Positions 17,183 through 25,216 of a stretch of 64,000 bases of DNA are shown here, one piece after another. A program made the position numbers and the translations under genes. Each line of letters begins with the position of its first letter. Position 1 is the first letter of the stretch. A model generated the notes under the pieces. The model saw nothing but the letters and a program-made list of their open reading frames with translations. It ran no database searches and was not told the origin of the DNA. Source of the DNA: Paraplanobispora siamensis. GTDB taxonomy: Bacteria > Actinomycetota > Actinomycetes > Streptosporangiales > Streptosporangiaceae. The stretch covers positions 1 through 64,000 of the forward strand of contig NZ_BOOJ01000008.1 of the NCBI RefSeq assembly GCF_016863175.1, read 5' to 3'.

Positions 17183-17213
17183 GGCGGGGCGGCGCTACGG
17201 GTGTCGCCCCGCC
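17183..17213 (-). terminator. attenuator-type hairpin between pilA and pilD
   Basis: A perfect 9-bp GC stem, GGCGGGGCG (17183-17191) with CGCCCCGCC (17205-17213) and a 13-base loop, begins 8 bases past the pilA stop. No T-run follows. Placed after the major pilin gene and before the assembly genes, it probably lets most transcripts end or be stabilised after pilA. Confidence 0.6.
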
Positions 17214-17221
17214 GGTTGCGA

Positions 17222-17695
17222 TTAGGAAACGGCGCAGGTCGAGAAGTTGACGGTGGTGCCAGTGGCGGTCTCGACCGAGCCACCCTTGGTGCTGTCGTAC
17301 TTGTAGATCGCACCGGAGCCGCCGCTGTTCTTGGCGCAGATGAGGTACGACTTGCCATCGCTGGACTTGACGTAGCTGAGGGTGGTGTTGCCGGAGATGG
17401 CAACCCGCTCCTCGTTCGGCTTCGCCGAGTCGAGCGGGAAGCTCGCCGTCTTGCTCGTCGCGCTGGCCGGGTACTGGTTGCCCTTCGTCGTGTAGAAGCT
17501 CTCCACGGCGGTGATGGCACCACGCACATCGGCCTGGGCCGACTTGTCGGCCGCGCCCTCGCGGTAGTTCATGTAGACCGGGATCGCGATGGCGACGAGG
17601 ACGCCGATGATCACGACGACCACCAGCAGTTCGATCAGGGTGAAGCCGCGGTCGCCGTGCGCGCGCTTCTGCAGGCGCTGGAGCGCTGCCTTCAT
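17222..17695 (-). CDS. pilA: major type IVa pilin PilA
   Basis: A 157-residue prepilin: a 17-residue basic leader, cleavage after Gly17, then 'FTLIELLVVVVIIGVLVAIAIP' with Glu at +5. The mature part is about 140 residues with helix 'YREGAADKSAQADVRGAITAVESFYTTKG' and a C-terminal pair of cysteines (in 'LICAKN' and 'FSTCAVS') that fits a D-loop disulfide. The ATG at 17695 has AGGAG upstream; longer frames lack one and would spoil the leader. Flanked by 118 bases upstream and a hairpin downstream, it is likely expressed above its neighbours. Confidence 0.93.
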   Translation of the reverse strand: MKAALQRLQKRAHGDRGFTLIELLVVVVIIGVLVAIAIPVYMNYREGAADKSAQADVRGAITAVESFYTTKGNQYPASATSKTASFPLDSAKPNEERVAISGNTTLSYVKSSDGKSYLICAKNSGGSGAIYKYDSTKGGSVETATGTTVNFSTCAVS

Positions 17696-17813
17696 GGTGA
17701 TACTCCTATGATTCGTTAGGGTGGAGACGGCCTCCGGGCGGTCGCCCGGGTGCCGGTCCGGCCTGACGGCCGGTTCTTCCGTGGCGCGCACGGAAAGCTT
17801 GTGGAGGGCCGTA

Positions 17814-19049
17814 CTAGCCCTGGATGTTCTGGTAGATCGTGAACATCGGGAGATAGAGGCACAGGACCATGCCTCCGACCACGACGCCCATGACGATGAC
17901 CATGAGCGGTTCGATCGCCGCGGTCAGCGAGTCCGCCGCGGTGTCGACCTCTCTGTCATAGAAATCGGCAACCTTGTCGAGCATCTGACTGATTTGGCCA
18001 GATTCCTCGCCGACCTCAATCATCTGGGCGACCATGCGGGGGAAGATCGGGTGCTTGCCGAGCTGCGTCGACATGGGAAGGCCGTCGCGCACGGCGAGCT
18101 GCAGGTCCTTCATGGCCTCGGTGATGACCGCGTTGCCGGTGGTGGCGCCCACGACGTCGAGGGCCTGCATCACCGGCACGCCGACGCCCAGCAGGGTGCC
18201 GAAGTTGCGGGCGAACCGGCTGATCGCGATCTTCGCGAACAGCTTGCCGAAGACCGGCAGGCGCAGTTTGAGCCTGTCGAACCCCAGTCGCAGCGACGGG
18301 TTGCGCCGCAGCTGCCGCCGGAACACGACGACGGCGGTGGCGACCACGGCGACGAACAGCGGGCCCGCCCACACCAGGTTGTGGCTGCCGGTGACGAGGA
18401 TCTGCGTCGGCAGCGGAAGCTCCCCGCCGAACTGTTTGAACATCCCCTCGAAGACCGGGACGATGAAGGCCAGCACGCCCGCGACGAGCACTCCGGTGAA
18501 GATCAGGACGATGACCGGGTAGGTCATCGCTCCCTTGATCTTGCTGCGGAGGTTCGCGTCCTTCTCCATGGTGACGGCGATGCGCTCCAGGGCGCCGTCG
18601 AGGAAGCCGCCGGTCTCACCGGCCCGCACCATCGCGACCATGAGCGTCGGGAAGACCTTGGGATGCTTGCCCAGGGCCGCCGACAGCGACATGCCCCCCT
18701 CGATGTCGGCCCGCACCTCGCTGATCGCCTTCTTCAGCGACGGCTTGGCCGCCTGGTCCTCCAGGACCGAGAGCGAGCGCAGCAGGGTCATGCCGGAGGC
18801 CGTCATGGTCGCGAACTGCCGGGCGAAGACCGCCAGGTCCTTGAGCGTGGTGCGGCTGCCGAGGCCGGGGATGGTGATCTCGCGCCGCAGCAGCGAGCCG
18901 CCCTCGGTGATGGACACCGGGACGAGGCCCTGCTGGCGCAGCTGCTGGATCGCCGCCGCCTCGTTGGCGGCCTCCAGCATGCCCTTGGTGTGCCTGCCGT
19001 CGCGGTCGACGGTCTGGTACTCGAAAGTCTTGGTCGCCGGCATGGTCAC
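17814..19049 (-). CDS. pilC: type IV pilus platform protein PilC (T2SSF family)
   Basis: A 411-residue integral membrane platform protein with two T2SSF domains and three main membrane regions ('YPVIVLIFTGVLVAGVLAFIVPVF', 'LFVAVVATAVVVF', and the C-terminal 'VIVMGVVVGGMVLCLYLPMF'). The N-terminus 'KTFEYQTVDRDGR' is typical of PilC. The GTG at 19049 overlaps the pilT stop (GTGA); an ATG two codons later is an alternative. PilC is thought to rotate with the PilB/PilT motors to insert or remove pilins. Confidence 0.93.
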   Translation of the reverse strand: MTMPATKTFEYQTVDRDGRHTKGMLEAANEAAAIQQLRQQGLVPVSITEGGSLLRREITIPGLGSRTTLKDLAVFARQFATMTASGMTLLRSLSVLEDQAAKPSLKKAISEVRADIEGGMSLSAALGKHPKVFPTLMVAMVRAGETGGFLDGALERIAVTMEKDANLRSKIKGAMTYPVIVLIFTGVLVAGVLAFIVPVFEGMFKQFGGELPLPTQILVTGSHNLVWAGPLFVAVVATAVVVFRRQLRRNPSLRLGFDRLKLRLPVFGKLFAKIAISRFARNFGTLLGVGVPVMQALDVVGATTGNAVITEAMKDLQLAVRDGLPMSTQLGKHPIFPRMVAQMIEVGEESGQISQMLDKVADFYDREVDTAADSLTAAIEPLMVIVMGVVVGGMVLCLYLPMFTIYQNIQG

Positions 19050-20161
19050 GCCCGTCCTGCGAGGCGCCGCAGCTCATCGGCCGAGTGGCAGATGTCGAGC
19101 GCCTGCTCGAAGGTGATGATCCCTTCACGGACCCGCTCGGCCAGGTGCTGGTCGAAGGCCAGCATCCCGCTGGTGCCGCCGGACTGCATGAAGGAGGGGA
19201 TCTGGTGGTTCTTGCCCTCACGGATGAGGTTGCGGATGGCCGGGGTGGCCACCATGATCTCCGCGACGACCGTACGGCCGAAGCCGTCCGCCCGGGGGAG
19301 CAGCGCCTGGGTGACGATGCCCTGCAACGCCGAGGACAGCTGTGAGCGGACCTGCTGCTGCTGGTGCGGCGGGAAGATGTCGATGACGCGGTCGACCGTC
19401 TGGGCGGCGCTCTGCGTGTGCAGGGTCGCCAGCACGAGGTGACCGGTCTCGGCCGCGGACAGCGCGGTGGCGGTGGTCTCCAGGTCGCGGAGCTCGCCGA
19501 CGAGGATGATGTCCGGGTCCTGGCGCAGCGCGTGCTTGAGGGCCTCGGAGAAGGACGCGGTGTCCGCGCCCACCTCGCGCTGGTTGACGATGCAGCGCTT
19601 GTGCTGGTGCAGGAACTCGATCGGGTCCTCGATGGTGACGATGTGCCCCGAGCGGGTGCGGTTGGCCAGGTCGACCAGCGCGGCGAGCGTGGAGGTCTTG
19701 CCCGAGCCGGTCGGCCCGGTCACCAGCACCAGCCCGCGCGGCAGGTGGGCGAAGCGGCCCACCGACTCCGGCAGGCCCAGCTCCTCCAGCGGCTTGATCG
19801 TGTGCGGCACGGCGCGGAAGACCGCGCCGTAGGAGCCGCGCTGCCGGTAGAGGTTGGCGCGGAAACGGGAGACGCCCTCGATGCTGTAGCCGACGTCGAA
19901 CTCCTGGTGCCGCTCGAAGTGGTCCCACTGGACCTCGCTCACCGTGGCGCGCAGCAGCCACTGCGTGTCGCCGGGGCCCAGGCGGTTGTAGCCCGGCAGG
20001 GAACGCATCTGCCCGTTCACCCTGATCGTGGGCGGCGCGCCCGCGGTCAGGTGGAGGTCGGAGCCGCCGTCCTGTACCAGGGCCACGAGCATCCCGTCGA
20101 GGGCCCTGCGGGCCTCGCCGAGGTCGTCCCTCGGATGGCCGAGGGCCTGCACTGCCTCCAT
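19046..20161 (-). CDS. pilT: pilus retraction ATPase PilT
   Basis: A 371-residue secretion-type hexameric ATPase. Walker A 'GPTGSGKTSTLAALVD', the Asp-box region 'TIEDPIEFLHQHK', Walker B 'DPDIILVGELRD', the His box 'LATLHTQSAAQTVDRVID' and the PilT hallmark 'PAIRNLIREGK' are all present. ATG 20161 is preferred because AAGGAG sits 7 bases upstream; a GTG 21 bases earlier lacks it. Its presence implies that these pili retract and could support motility, adhesion or DNA uptake. Confidence 0.94.
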   Translation of the reverse strand: MEAVQALGHPRDDLGEARRALDGMLVALVQDGGSDLHLTAGAPPTIRVNGQMRSLPGYNRLGPGDTQWLLRATVSEVQWDHFERHQEFDVGYSIEGVSRFRANLYRQRGSYGAVFRAVPHTIKPLEELGLPESVGRFAHLPRGLVLVTGPTGSGKTSTLAALVDLANRTRSGHIVTIEDPIEFLHQHKRCIVNQREVGADTASFSEALKHALRQDPDIILVGELRDLETTATALSAAETGHLVLATLHTQSAAQTVDRVIDIFPPHQQQQVRSQLSSALQGIVTQALLPRADGFGRTVVAEIMVATPAIRNLIREGKNHQIPSFMQSGGTSGMLAFDQHLAERVREGIITFEQALDICHSADELRRLAGRA

Positions 20162-20280
20162 CGGAGATCTCCTTGCCGTCACTTGTCACCGGCCGCGTGT
20201 CGGCACGGCCGGTTCTCACTCATGCCGGCCCCTTCGGCCGGCGAAGCCCACATATGAGGGGACGTCCCGCGCGATCCGGA

Positions 20281-21957
20281 TCAGATCGCGACGCGCAGGA
20301 CCTCCTGGATCGACGTCTGGCCGTCGGCGGCCTTGGCCAGGCCGTCCGTGCGGAGCGAGAGCATGCCCTGGGCCTCGGCGACCCGCTGCACCTCGGTGGC
20401 GGAGGCGCGCTGGATGGTCAGGCCCTCGATCTCCGGGGTCATCGGCATGACCTCGTGCAGCGCGATCCGGCCGCGGTAGCCGGTGTTGGAGCAGGAGCGG
20501 CAGCCGACGGGCCGCCAGAACCGCTCCGGAACCGGCAGGTCGTTGATGGGCCACCGGGCGCCGATCAGCTCGGCCTCCGTCGGGGCGTACTCCTCCTTGC
20601 ACCAGTCGCACAGCCGCCGCGCGAGACGCTGGGCCAGCACGCAGTCGACCGACGAGCCGACGAGGAAGGGCTCGATGCCCATCTCGGTCAGTCGCACGAC
20701 CGCGCTGGGCGCGTCGTTGGTGTGCAGGGTGGACAGCACGAGGTGACCGGTGAGGGCGGCCTCGACGGCGAGCTGCGCGGTGGCGCGGTCGCGGATCTCA
20801 CCGATCAGCACGACGTCGGGGTCCGAACGCAGGATCGCCGGCAGTACGGCGGCGAAGGTCAGTCCGGCCTTGTGGTCCACCTGCACCTGGTTGATGCCGG
20901 GCAGGCGGTACTCGACCGGGTCCTCGACGGTGATGATGTTGACGGTGGGCTTGCTGACCGCCGTGAGCGTGCCGTACAGCGTGGTGGACTTTCCCGAACC
21001 GGTCGGCCCGGTGACCAGCACCATGCCGTGCGGCTTGGTGAACGAGGCGGAGAAGCGCCGGTAGTTCTCCTCGGTGAAGCCCAGGTTGCCGATGGCGAAG
21101 TTGACGCCGCCGGTGTCGAGGACGCGCAGCACGATCTTCTCGCCCCACACCGTGGGCAGGGTGGCGGTACGCAGGTCGACCTTGCGCCCGTTGACCATGA
21201 CGGTGATGCGGCCGTTCTGCGGGATCCGGCGCTCGGTGATGTCGACGTTCGACATGATCTTCAGACGGGAGATGAGGGCCGACTGCACGTGCTTGGGCAC
21301 GGTGTCGACCTCGTGCAGCACGCCGTCGATGCGATAGCGCACCCGCATGTCGTGCTCGGTCGGCTCCAGGTGCAGGTCCGAGGCGCGGTTCTGGATGCCC
21401 TGTTCCAGCAGCGAGTTGACGTACCGGACGATCGGCGCGTCCTCCTCGACGGAGTTCAGGTTCGACACCGTCTCGGCGGCGGCCTGCTCGGCGCGCAGCG
21501 TCTCGGCGATGCCGGCGAGGTCGTTCTCCTCGCGCTTGAGCCGGTCGATGATGCGGCGCAGCTCGCTGCGGGCCACCACGACGGGGCGGACCGTCAGGCC
21601 GGTCGCCGCGCGCACGTCGTCGAGCGCCAGGACGTCGCCCGGGTCGGTGATGCCGACGGTGATCTCGTTCTCGTCCAGGGAGAGGCCCAGGACGCGGTGC
21701 CGCAGCATGAGAGCGAACGGGATCTTCGCCACCGCGACCGGGTCGATCGGGTAGCCGACCAGGTCGACGGTCTTGATGCCGAAGGCGTCCGCGGAGGCCT
21801 GGGTGAGCTGCTCCTCGGTGACGACGTTGTCGTTGATGAGCACCGCGCGCAGGGATCGCCCGGTGCGCTCGGCCTCTCCGGCCGCCCGCTCGAGCGCCTG
21901 CGGGTCGACGCCCAGCTGCTTCAGCGCCTCAAGCAGCGGAGAGAAGGTCTGGTTCAT
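20281..21957 (-). CDS. pilB: pilus extension ATPase PilB
   Basis: A 558-residue ATPase. The N-terminal GSPII_E/MshEN-type domain (about residues 5-150) includes 'ERTGRSLRAVLINDNVVTEE', a pattern some PilB/MshE proteins use to bind cyclic di-GMP (possible, not shown). The motor part has 'NRASDLHLEP', Walker A 'GPTGSGKSTTLYG', 'TVEDPVEYRLPGINQVQ', the His box 'STLHTNDAPSAVVRL' and a zinc tetracysteine ('CDWC...CRSC'). ATG 21957 has GAGGGG upstream; a longer frame to 22062 has no such site. It is the first gene of the pilus locus. Confidence 0.94.
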   Translation of the reverse strand: MNQTFSPLLEALKQLGVDPQALERAAGEAERTGRSLRAVLINDNVVTEEQLTQASADAFGIKTVDLVGYPIDPVAVAKIPFALMLRHRVLGLSLDENEITVGITDPGDVLALDDVRAATGLTVRPVVVARSELRRIIDRLKREENDLAGIAETLRAEQAAAETVSNLNSVEEDAPIVRYVNSLLEQGIQNRASDLHLEPTEHDMRVRYRIDGVLHEVDTVPKHVQSALISRLKIMSNVDITERRIPQNGRITVMVNGRKVDLRTATLPTVWGEKIVLRVLDTGGVNFAIGNLGFTEENYRRFSASFTKPHGMVLVTGPTGSGKSTTLYGTLTAVSKPTVNIITVEDPVEYRLPGINQVQVDHKAGLTFAAVLPAILRSDPDVVLIGEIRDRATAQLAVEAALTGHLVLSTLHTNDAPSAVVRLTEMGIEPFLVGSSVDCVLAQRLARRLCDWCKEEYAPTEAELIGARWPINDLPVPERFWRPVGCRSCSNTGYRGRIALHEVMPMTPEIEGLTIQRASATEVQRVAEAQGMLSLRTDGLAKAADGQTSIQEVLRVAI

Positions 21958-22072
21958 GTCGCCCCTCGATCGGCCCATGTGGCCGGACGTGTTTCTTCCA
22001 GGGGTCCCATCGGCCGCCCGGGGCGATATCTGAGGCGCTCGGAGAGTGCACCCGTTATGCAACCGTGACGAA

Positions 22073-22118
22073 CGCGCCGGCCGGGCCGTGGGACGACGCC
22101 CGCGGCCCGGCCGGCGCG
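22073..22118 (-). terminator. 15-bp hairpin terminator upstream of pilB
   Basis: CGCGCCGGCCGGGCC (22073-22087) pairs perfectly with GGCCCGGCCGGCGCG (22104-22118). It begins 4 bases after the stop of the dioxygenase gene and insulates the pilus operon from it. Confidence 0.8.
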
Positions 22119-22122
22119 CCGG

Positions 22123-22938
22123 TCAGGTCCTGTCCTGGTCGGAGTCGGCCGCGAAGACGATGGCGCCCACGTAGTCCCCGCCCCGCCGGGTGACCTTCAT
22201 GAGCATGCTCGGCCGGTAGATGTCGTCGCCGTCGTTGAAGGTGTCCCGGCCGGTGCGCCGGGCGTACGGCCGGCTCTCGAACACCTTCGTGTTGAGGTCC
22301 TCGTCGAACATCATCTGCGTGATCAGCACCCGGGCGTCGCCGACGTGCACCATGGCGTGGATGTGCACGGTCCGGCCCGGGTACCACCCCGGCCAGATCG
22401 TGACGAACTGCACGATCCCATCGGCGCCGGTGACCTGGGCGCCGCGCAGATAGCGCTTGTCGTCGGCCGGTTCGAGGTCGCCCCCGGGGCCCCCGCCGCC
22501 CGGTCCGCCCTGTCCCGACGACATCGCCTCGGCGCCGGAGTAGAGGCCCCCGGCGTCGCAGTGCCAGATCTCGACCACCGCGCCGGACAGCGGCTCGCAC
22601 GTCTCGCCGTCCTGGATCTTGACGGCGACCCGCAGCGGGGTGCCCTCCCGGTCCTCGCGGATGTCGCTGCGGACCTTGTCCGCGTCGAAGTAGTACGGCC
22701 CCTGCGTCGTGGTCTCGGTCAGGGTGCACGTGTTCGCCCCGGCGAACAGGTCCTCCAGCCCCGAGGTGCCCGTGCTCCGCGGGGTGATCGTGGCGGTCGA
22801 CCCCGAGGTGGTGGTGACCGCCGTGGGCGTGCCGGCGTCGCCGCCGCACGCGGCCAGGAGCGCGCCCAGCCCGATCGAGCCGATCCCCGCCAGCGCGGTG
22901 CGGCGGCTGACCCGCTGTCCCCCGTGGTCGTCTGCCAT
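22123..22938 (-). CDS. exported intradiol-dioxygenase-fold lipoprotein
   Basis: A 271-residue protein. The N-terminus 'RVSRRTALAGIGSIGLGALLAACGG' combines a twin-arginine motif with a lipobox (LAAC, about residues 32-35), so it is exported folded and lipid-anchored. The body is the intradiol ring-cleavage fold: 'GPYYFD', 'VEIWHCDAGGLYSG', then 'FVTIWPGWYPGRTVHIHAMV' carrying the Tyr/His/His iron ligands, with the other Tyr in 'GLYSG'. All four ligands appear intact. A Gly/Pro-rich loop is inserted at about residues 140-155. Reaction may be on catechols or aromatic polymers outside the cell; substrate unknown. GAAGGGA precedes the ATG. Confidence 0.88.
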   Translation of the reverse strand: MADDHGGQRVSRRTALAGIGSIGLGALLAACGGDAGTPTAVTTTSGSTATITPRSTGTSGLEDLFAGANTCTLTETTTQGPYYFDADKVRSDIREDREGTPLRVAVKIQDGETCEPLSGAVVEIWHCDAGGLYSGAEAMSSGQGGPGGGGPGGDLEPADDKRYLRGAQVTGADGIVQFVTIWPGWYPGRTVHIHAMVHVGDARVLITQMMFDEDLNTKVFESRPYARRTGRDTFNDGDDIYRPSMLMKVTRRGGDYVGAIVFAADSDQDRT

Positions 22939-23097
22939 GTGATCCGTCCCTTCGGCGCCTGCCCGTACGGTCGCATGACCGCACGGCGGAAAACTACGGA
23001 GGGAGCGTGAGAATCAGCTTGAAGTGCTCCGGGAACGGCCTCCGTGACGGTGGCGGGCACCCGGGCGAAGGCGTCCCGCCGGTGACGGCCCGCCGCC

Positions 23098-24432
23098 TCA
23101 GCCCTGGTCGTCGAACCAGTTGCCGTGGAAGCCGGCGGGCACCCGGCGCGGCAGTCGTACCGCCGCCACCCGCTCCAGGGAGCCGGCGTCCAGCACCTGC
23201 AGCTCCGAGCCGTCCCCGGCGCCGACGATCGACATCAGCCAGCCGTCGTCCTCGGCCCGCGCGTCCTCGGAGGGCACGAACACGGCCTCCCCGGTCGTGC
23301 CGCCGGTCTCCTTGACCTGGCTGGAGCCGGTGGCCGTGTCGTACTTGACGACCGCGTCGCCGGCCACCGCGTAGAGATAGCGGTTGGCCAGCCCGGTGCG
23401 GTCCCCGTTGAGGCTGGGGAACTCGATCCCGCGGTCGTCGATCTGCTCCTCCCGGGCGGTCGCGCCGAGGGTCCAGCGGTGCAGCGTCGCCTCGCCGATC
23501 ACGGCGGCGGAGGCGGCCGGGTCGGAGTTCCCGCTGATCTCATCCCAGATCCGCCGGAACGAGCCGGGGGAGTAGCGGACCGCGTCCAGCACGACCCGCC
23601 CCTCGGCGTCCTCGTGGGCGTTGCCGACGTGGAAGACGTAACACGGGTCGATGTCGTACCAGCGCACCTTCCCGCCGTCGCCGCCGTCCCTGCGCATCAC
23701 GCCGAGCCGCGCGCCGTAGGCGTCGTCCCACCGGTACGGCAGGCCGCGGCCCACCCCCTCCATGTCGAAGGTCACCGGCAGGTCCAGCCAGACCACGTGG
23801 TTCTCGGTGATCGCGAAGTCGTGCATCATCGTCGGCCCGGGGACGTCGACCTCCCGGCTCTCGACCAGCTCGCCGTCCGCCGACAGACGGTGGTAGGTGA
23901 GGTACGGCGGGGCGAAGCCGTACCCGAAGAAGAGCAGCTCCCCGGTCGCCGGGTCCTCCTTGGGATGGGCGGTCATGGCGGTGGTCAGCCTGCCGCCGAA
24001 GTCGCGGGGGCCCAGGGTCTCCAGCTCGGGGCTGATCTCGTACGGCAGGCCGCTCTCGACCAGGGCGAGGATGCGCCCGGAGTGCCGGATGACGTGGGTG
24101 TTGGCGGTGACCGCGGCCCGGTCGACGACGCCGGTGTCGCTGACGAGCCGGGCGTCCTCGGTGAAGACGGTGGTCATGGTCCACCGGTTGCGGTACCACT
24201 CGGCGCGGCCGTCGCGCAGCCGGACGCCGTGGATCATGCCGTGCCCGGCGAACCAGTGGCCCGGGTTCTGGCCGGGCAGCGGGTTGGGGCCGTTGCGGAA
24301 GTAGCGGCCGGCCAGCTCGGCGGGGATCTCGCCGGTCACCGCCAGATCGACGGCGCTGATCTCGTCGGGGACGGGGGCGAGGTGGCCTCGCAGGTAGGCG
24401 GGGGTGCTGGGGGATACGGCGGGAGTGGTCAC
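23098..24432 (-). CDS. carotenoid cleavage oxygenase (RPE65/CCD family)
   Basis: A 444-residue non-heme iron oxygenase of the seven-bladed propeller type that cleaves carotenoid or stilbene-type double bonds. The four iron-ligand histidines are in 'AHPKED', 'MMHDFAITENHVVWLD', 'YVFHVGNAHED' and the C-terminal 'GFHGNWFDD'. The GTG at 24432 has a perfect GAGGAGG just upstream; a longer frame from 24543 would cross the operators. It is divergent from a PadR gene, with a duplicated operator between them, so it is very likely the PadR target. Confidence 0.93.
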   Translation of the reverse strand: MTTPAVSPSTPAYLRGHLAPVPDEISAVDLAVTGEIPAELAGRYFRNGPNPLPGQNPGHWFAGHGMIHGVRLRDGRAEWYRNRWTMTTVFTEDARLVSDTGVVDRAAVTANTHVIRHSGRILALVESGLPYEISPELETLGPRDFGGRLTTAMTAHPKEDPATGELLFFGYGFAPPYLTYHRLSADGELVESREVDVPGPTMMHDFAITENHVVWLDLPVTFDMEGVGRGLPYRWDDAYGARLGVMRRDGGDGGKVRWYDIDPCYVFHVGNAHEDAEGRVVLDAVRYSPGSFRRIWDEISGNSDPAASAAVIGEATLHRWTLGATAREEQIDDRGIEFPSLNGDRTGLANRYLYAVAGDAVVKYDTATGSSQVKETGGTTGEAVFVPSEDARAEDDGWLMSIVGAGDGSELQVLDAGSLERVAAVRLPRRVPAGFHGNWFDDQG

Positions 24433-24494
24433 GGCTTCCTCCTCGGCGGGAGCGACGGTGTGACGGACGGGACCGGGCCCGGTTGCTTCTGACG

Positions 24495-24541
24495 TTCCTG
24501 TAGTGACATGTCGAAAGTAGAACTTCCTGTTGTGACATGTC
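24495..24541. promoter_or_regulatory. duplicated PadR-type operator
   Basis: TTCCTGTAGTGACATGTC (24495-24512) recurs as TTCCTGTTGTGACATGTC (24524-24541) with one mismatch and a 29-base period. Each copy ends in the palindrome GACATGTC. A minus-strand TTGACA (24538-24543) and the plus-strand padR -35 region both fall in the second copy, so binding here would control both divergent genes. Confidence 0.7.
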
Positions 24542-24559
24542 AATCCTGGAATATAGAAT
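24530..24559 (+). promoter_or_regulatory. padR promoter, probably leaderless transcript
   Basis: TTGTGA (24530-24535) and TAGAAT (24554-24559) are spaced by 18 bases (or TATAGA at 24552 with 16). The predicted transcript start falls at or next to the ATG at 24567, and no ribosome site is present, so a leaderless message is likely. Confidence 0.5.
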
Positions 24560-24566
24560 TATCGGC

Positions 24567-25115
24567 ATGAGCCTCCGCCACGCACTGCTCGGCTTGTTGT
24601 CCCAGGGTTCCGCCAGCGGTTACGACCTGCTGAAAGTCTTCGAGATCTCCCTCGCCAACGTCTGGCCCGCCACCCAGAGTCAGCTCTACGGCGAGCTCGG
24701 CCGCCTCGCGGACGCCGGGCTGATCGAGGTCGTCGCCGAGGGGCCCAGGGGCCGCAAGGCCTACGGGCTGACCGAGGCGGGCATGGCCGAGCTGCGCCGC
24801 TGGCTGGTCGAGGTCCCGCCGGAGCAGCTGCACCGCAGCGACATGCTGCTGCGGGTGTTCTTCCTCGGCGTGGTCAGCACCGAGCAGGCCCGCGCCTACC
24901 TGGAGGAGCAGGGCGCCGTGGCGACCCGCACCCACGAGCACCTCGACACGATCCGCCCGATAGTCGCCGAGGACGATCGCGACCTGTCGGTCTACGGGCG
25001 CATCGCCCTGGAGTGGGGGCTGCGCTTCACCCGCATGCAGCAGGAGTGGGCCGAGTGGGCCGCCCGGGAGATCGAGGCGCACACCTCCCGCGCGCCGTCC
25101 GAGACCAGCGCGTGA
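24567..25115 (+). CDS. PadR family transcriptional regulator
   Basis: A 182-residue regulator. The PadR winged helix is at residues 1-80 ('MSLRHALLGLLSQGSASGYDLLKVFEISLANVWPATQSQLYGELGRLADAGLIE'), with the C-terminal helical dimerisation domain (Vir_C type) after it. ATG 24567 fits the family's first residues; an ATG at 24537 would place coding sequence in the operator. It probably represses the carotenoid oxygenase and itself. The 3' end is embedded in a tandem repeat. Confidence 0.92.
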   Translation: MSLRHALLGLLSQGSASGYDLLKVFEISLANVWPATQSQLYGELGRLADAGLIEVVAEGPRGRKAYGLTEAGMAELRRWLVEVPPEQLHRSDMLLRVFFLGVVSTEQARAYLEEQGAVATRTHEHLDTIRPIVAEDDRDLSVYGRIALEWGLRFTRMQQEWAEWAAREIEAHTSRAPSETSA

Positions 25116-25216
25116 GAAGGGCGCCGGGCGGGACCGGCGTGTGAGCGCGGCGCCGGGCGGGGCCCGCGTGTGAGGACGGGGTCAGGCGGGGCCGCGTGTG
25201 AGGACGGGGTCAGGCC
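25110..25216. repeat. 28-bp tandem repeat between convergent padR and kinase stops
   Basis: Four degenerate units beginning GCGTGTGAG (first copy GCGTGAG) start at 25110, 25137, 25166 and 25194. The first contains the padR TGA. The kinase stop (25210-25212, TCA on this strand) falls in a GGGGTCAGGC element present in the last two units. This again looks like duplication of gene 3' ends. Confidence 0.8.

Noticed and set aside
24430-24543. Carotenoid oxygenase starting at 24543
   Set aside because: That start would place coding sequence over the duplicated operator and lacks a ribosome site, whereas GTG 24432 has a perfect GAGGAGG.
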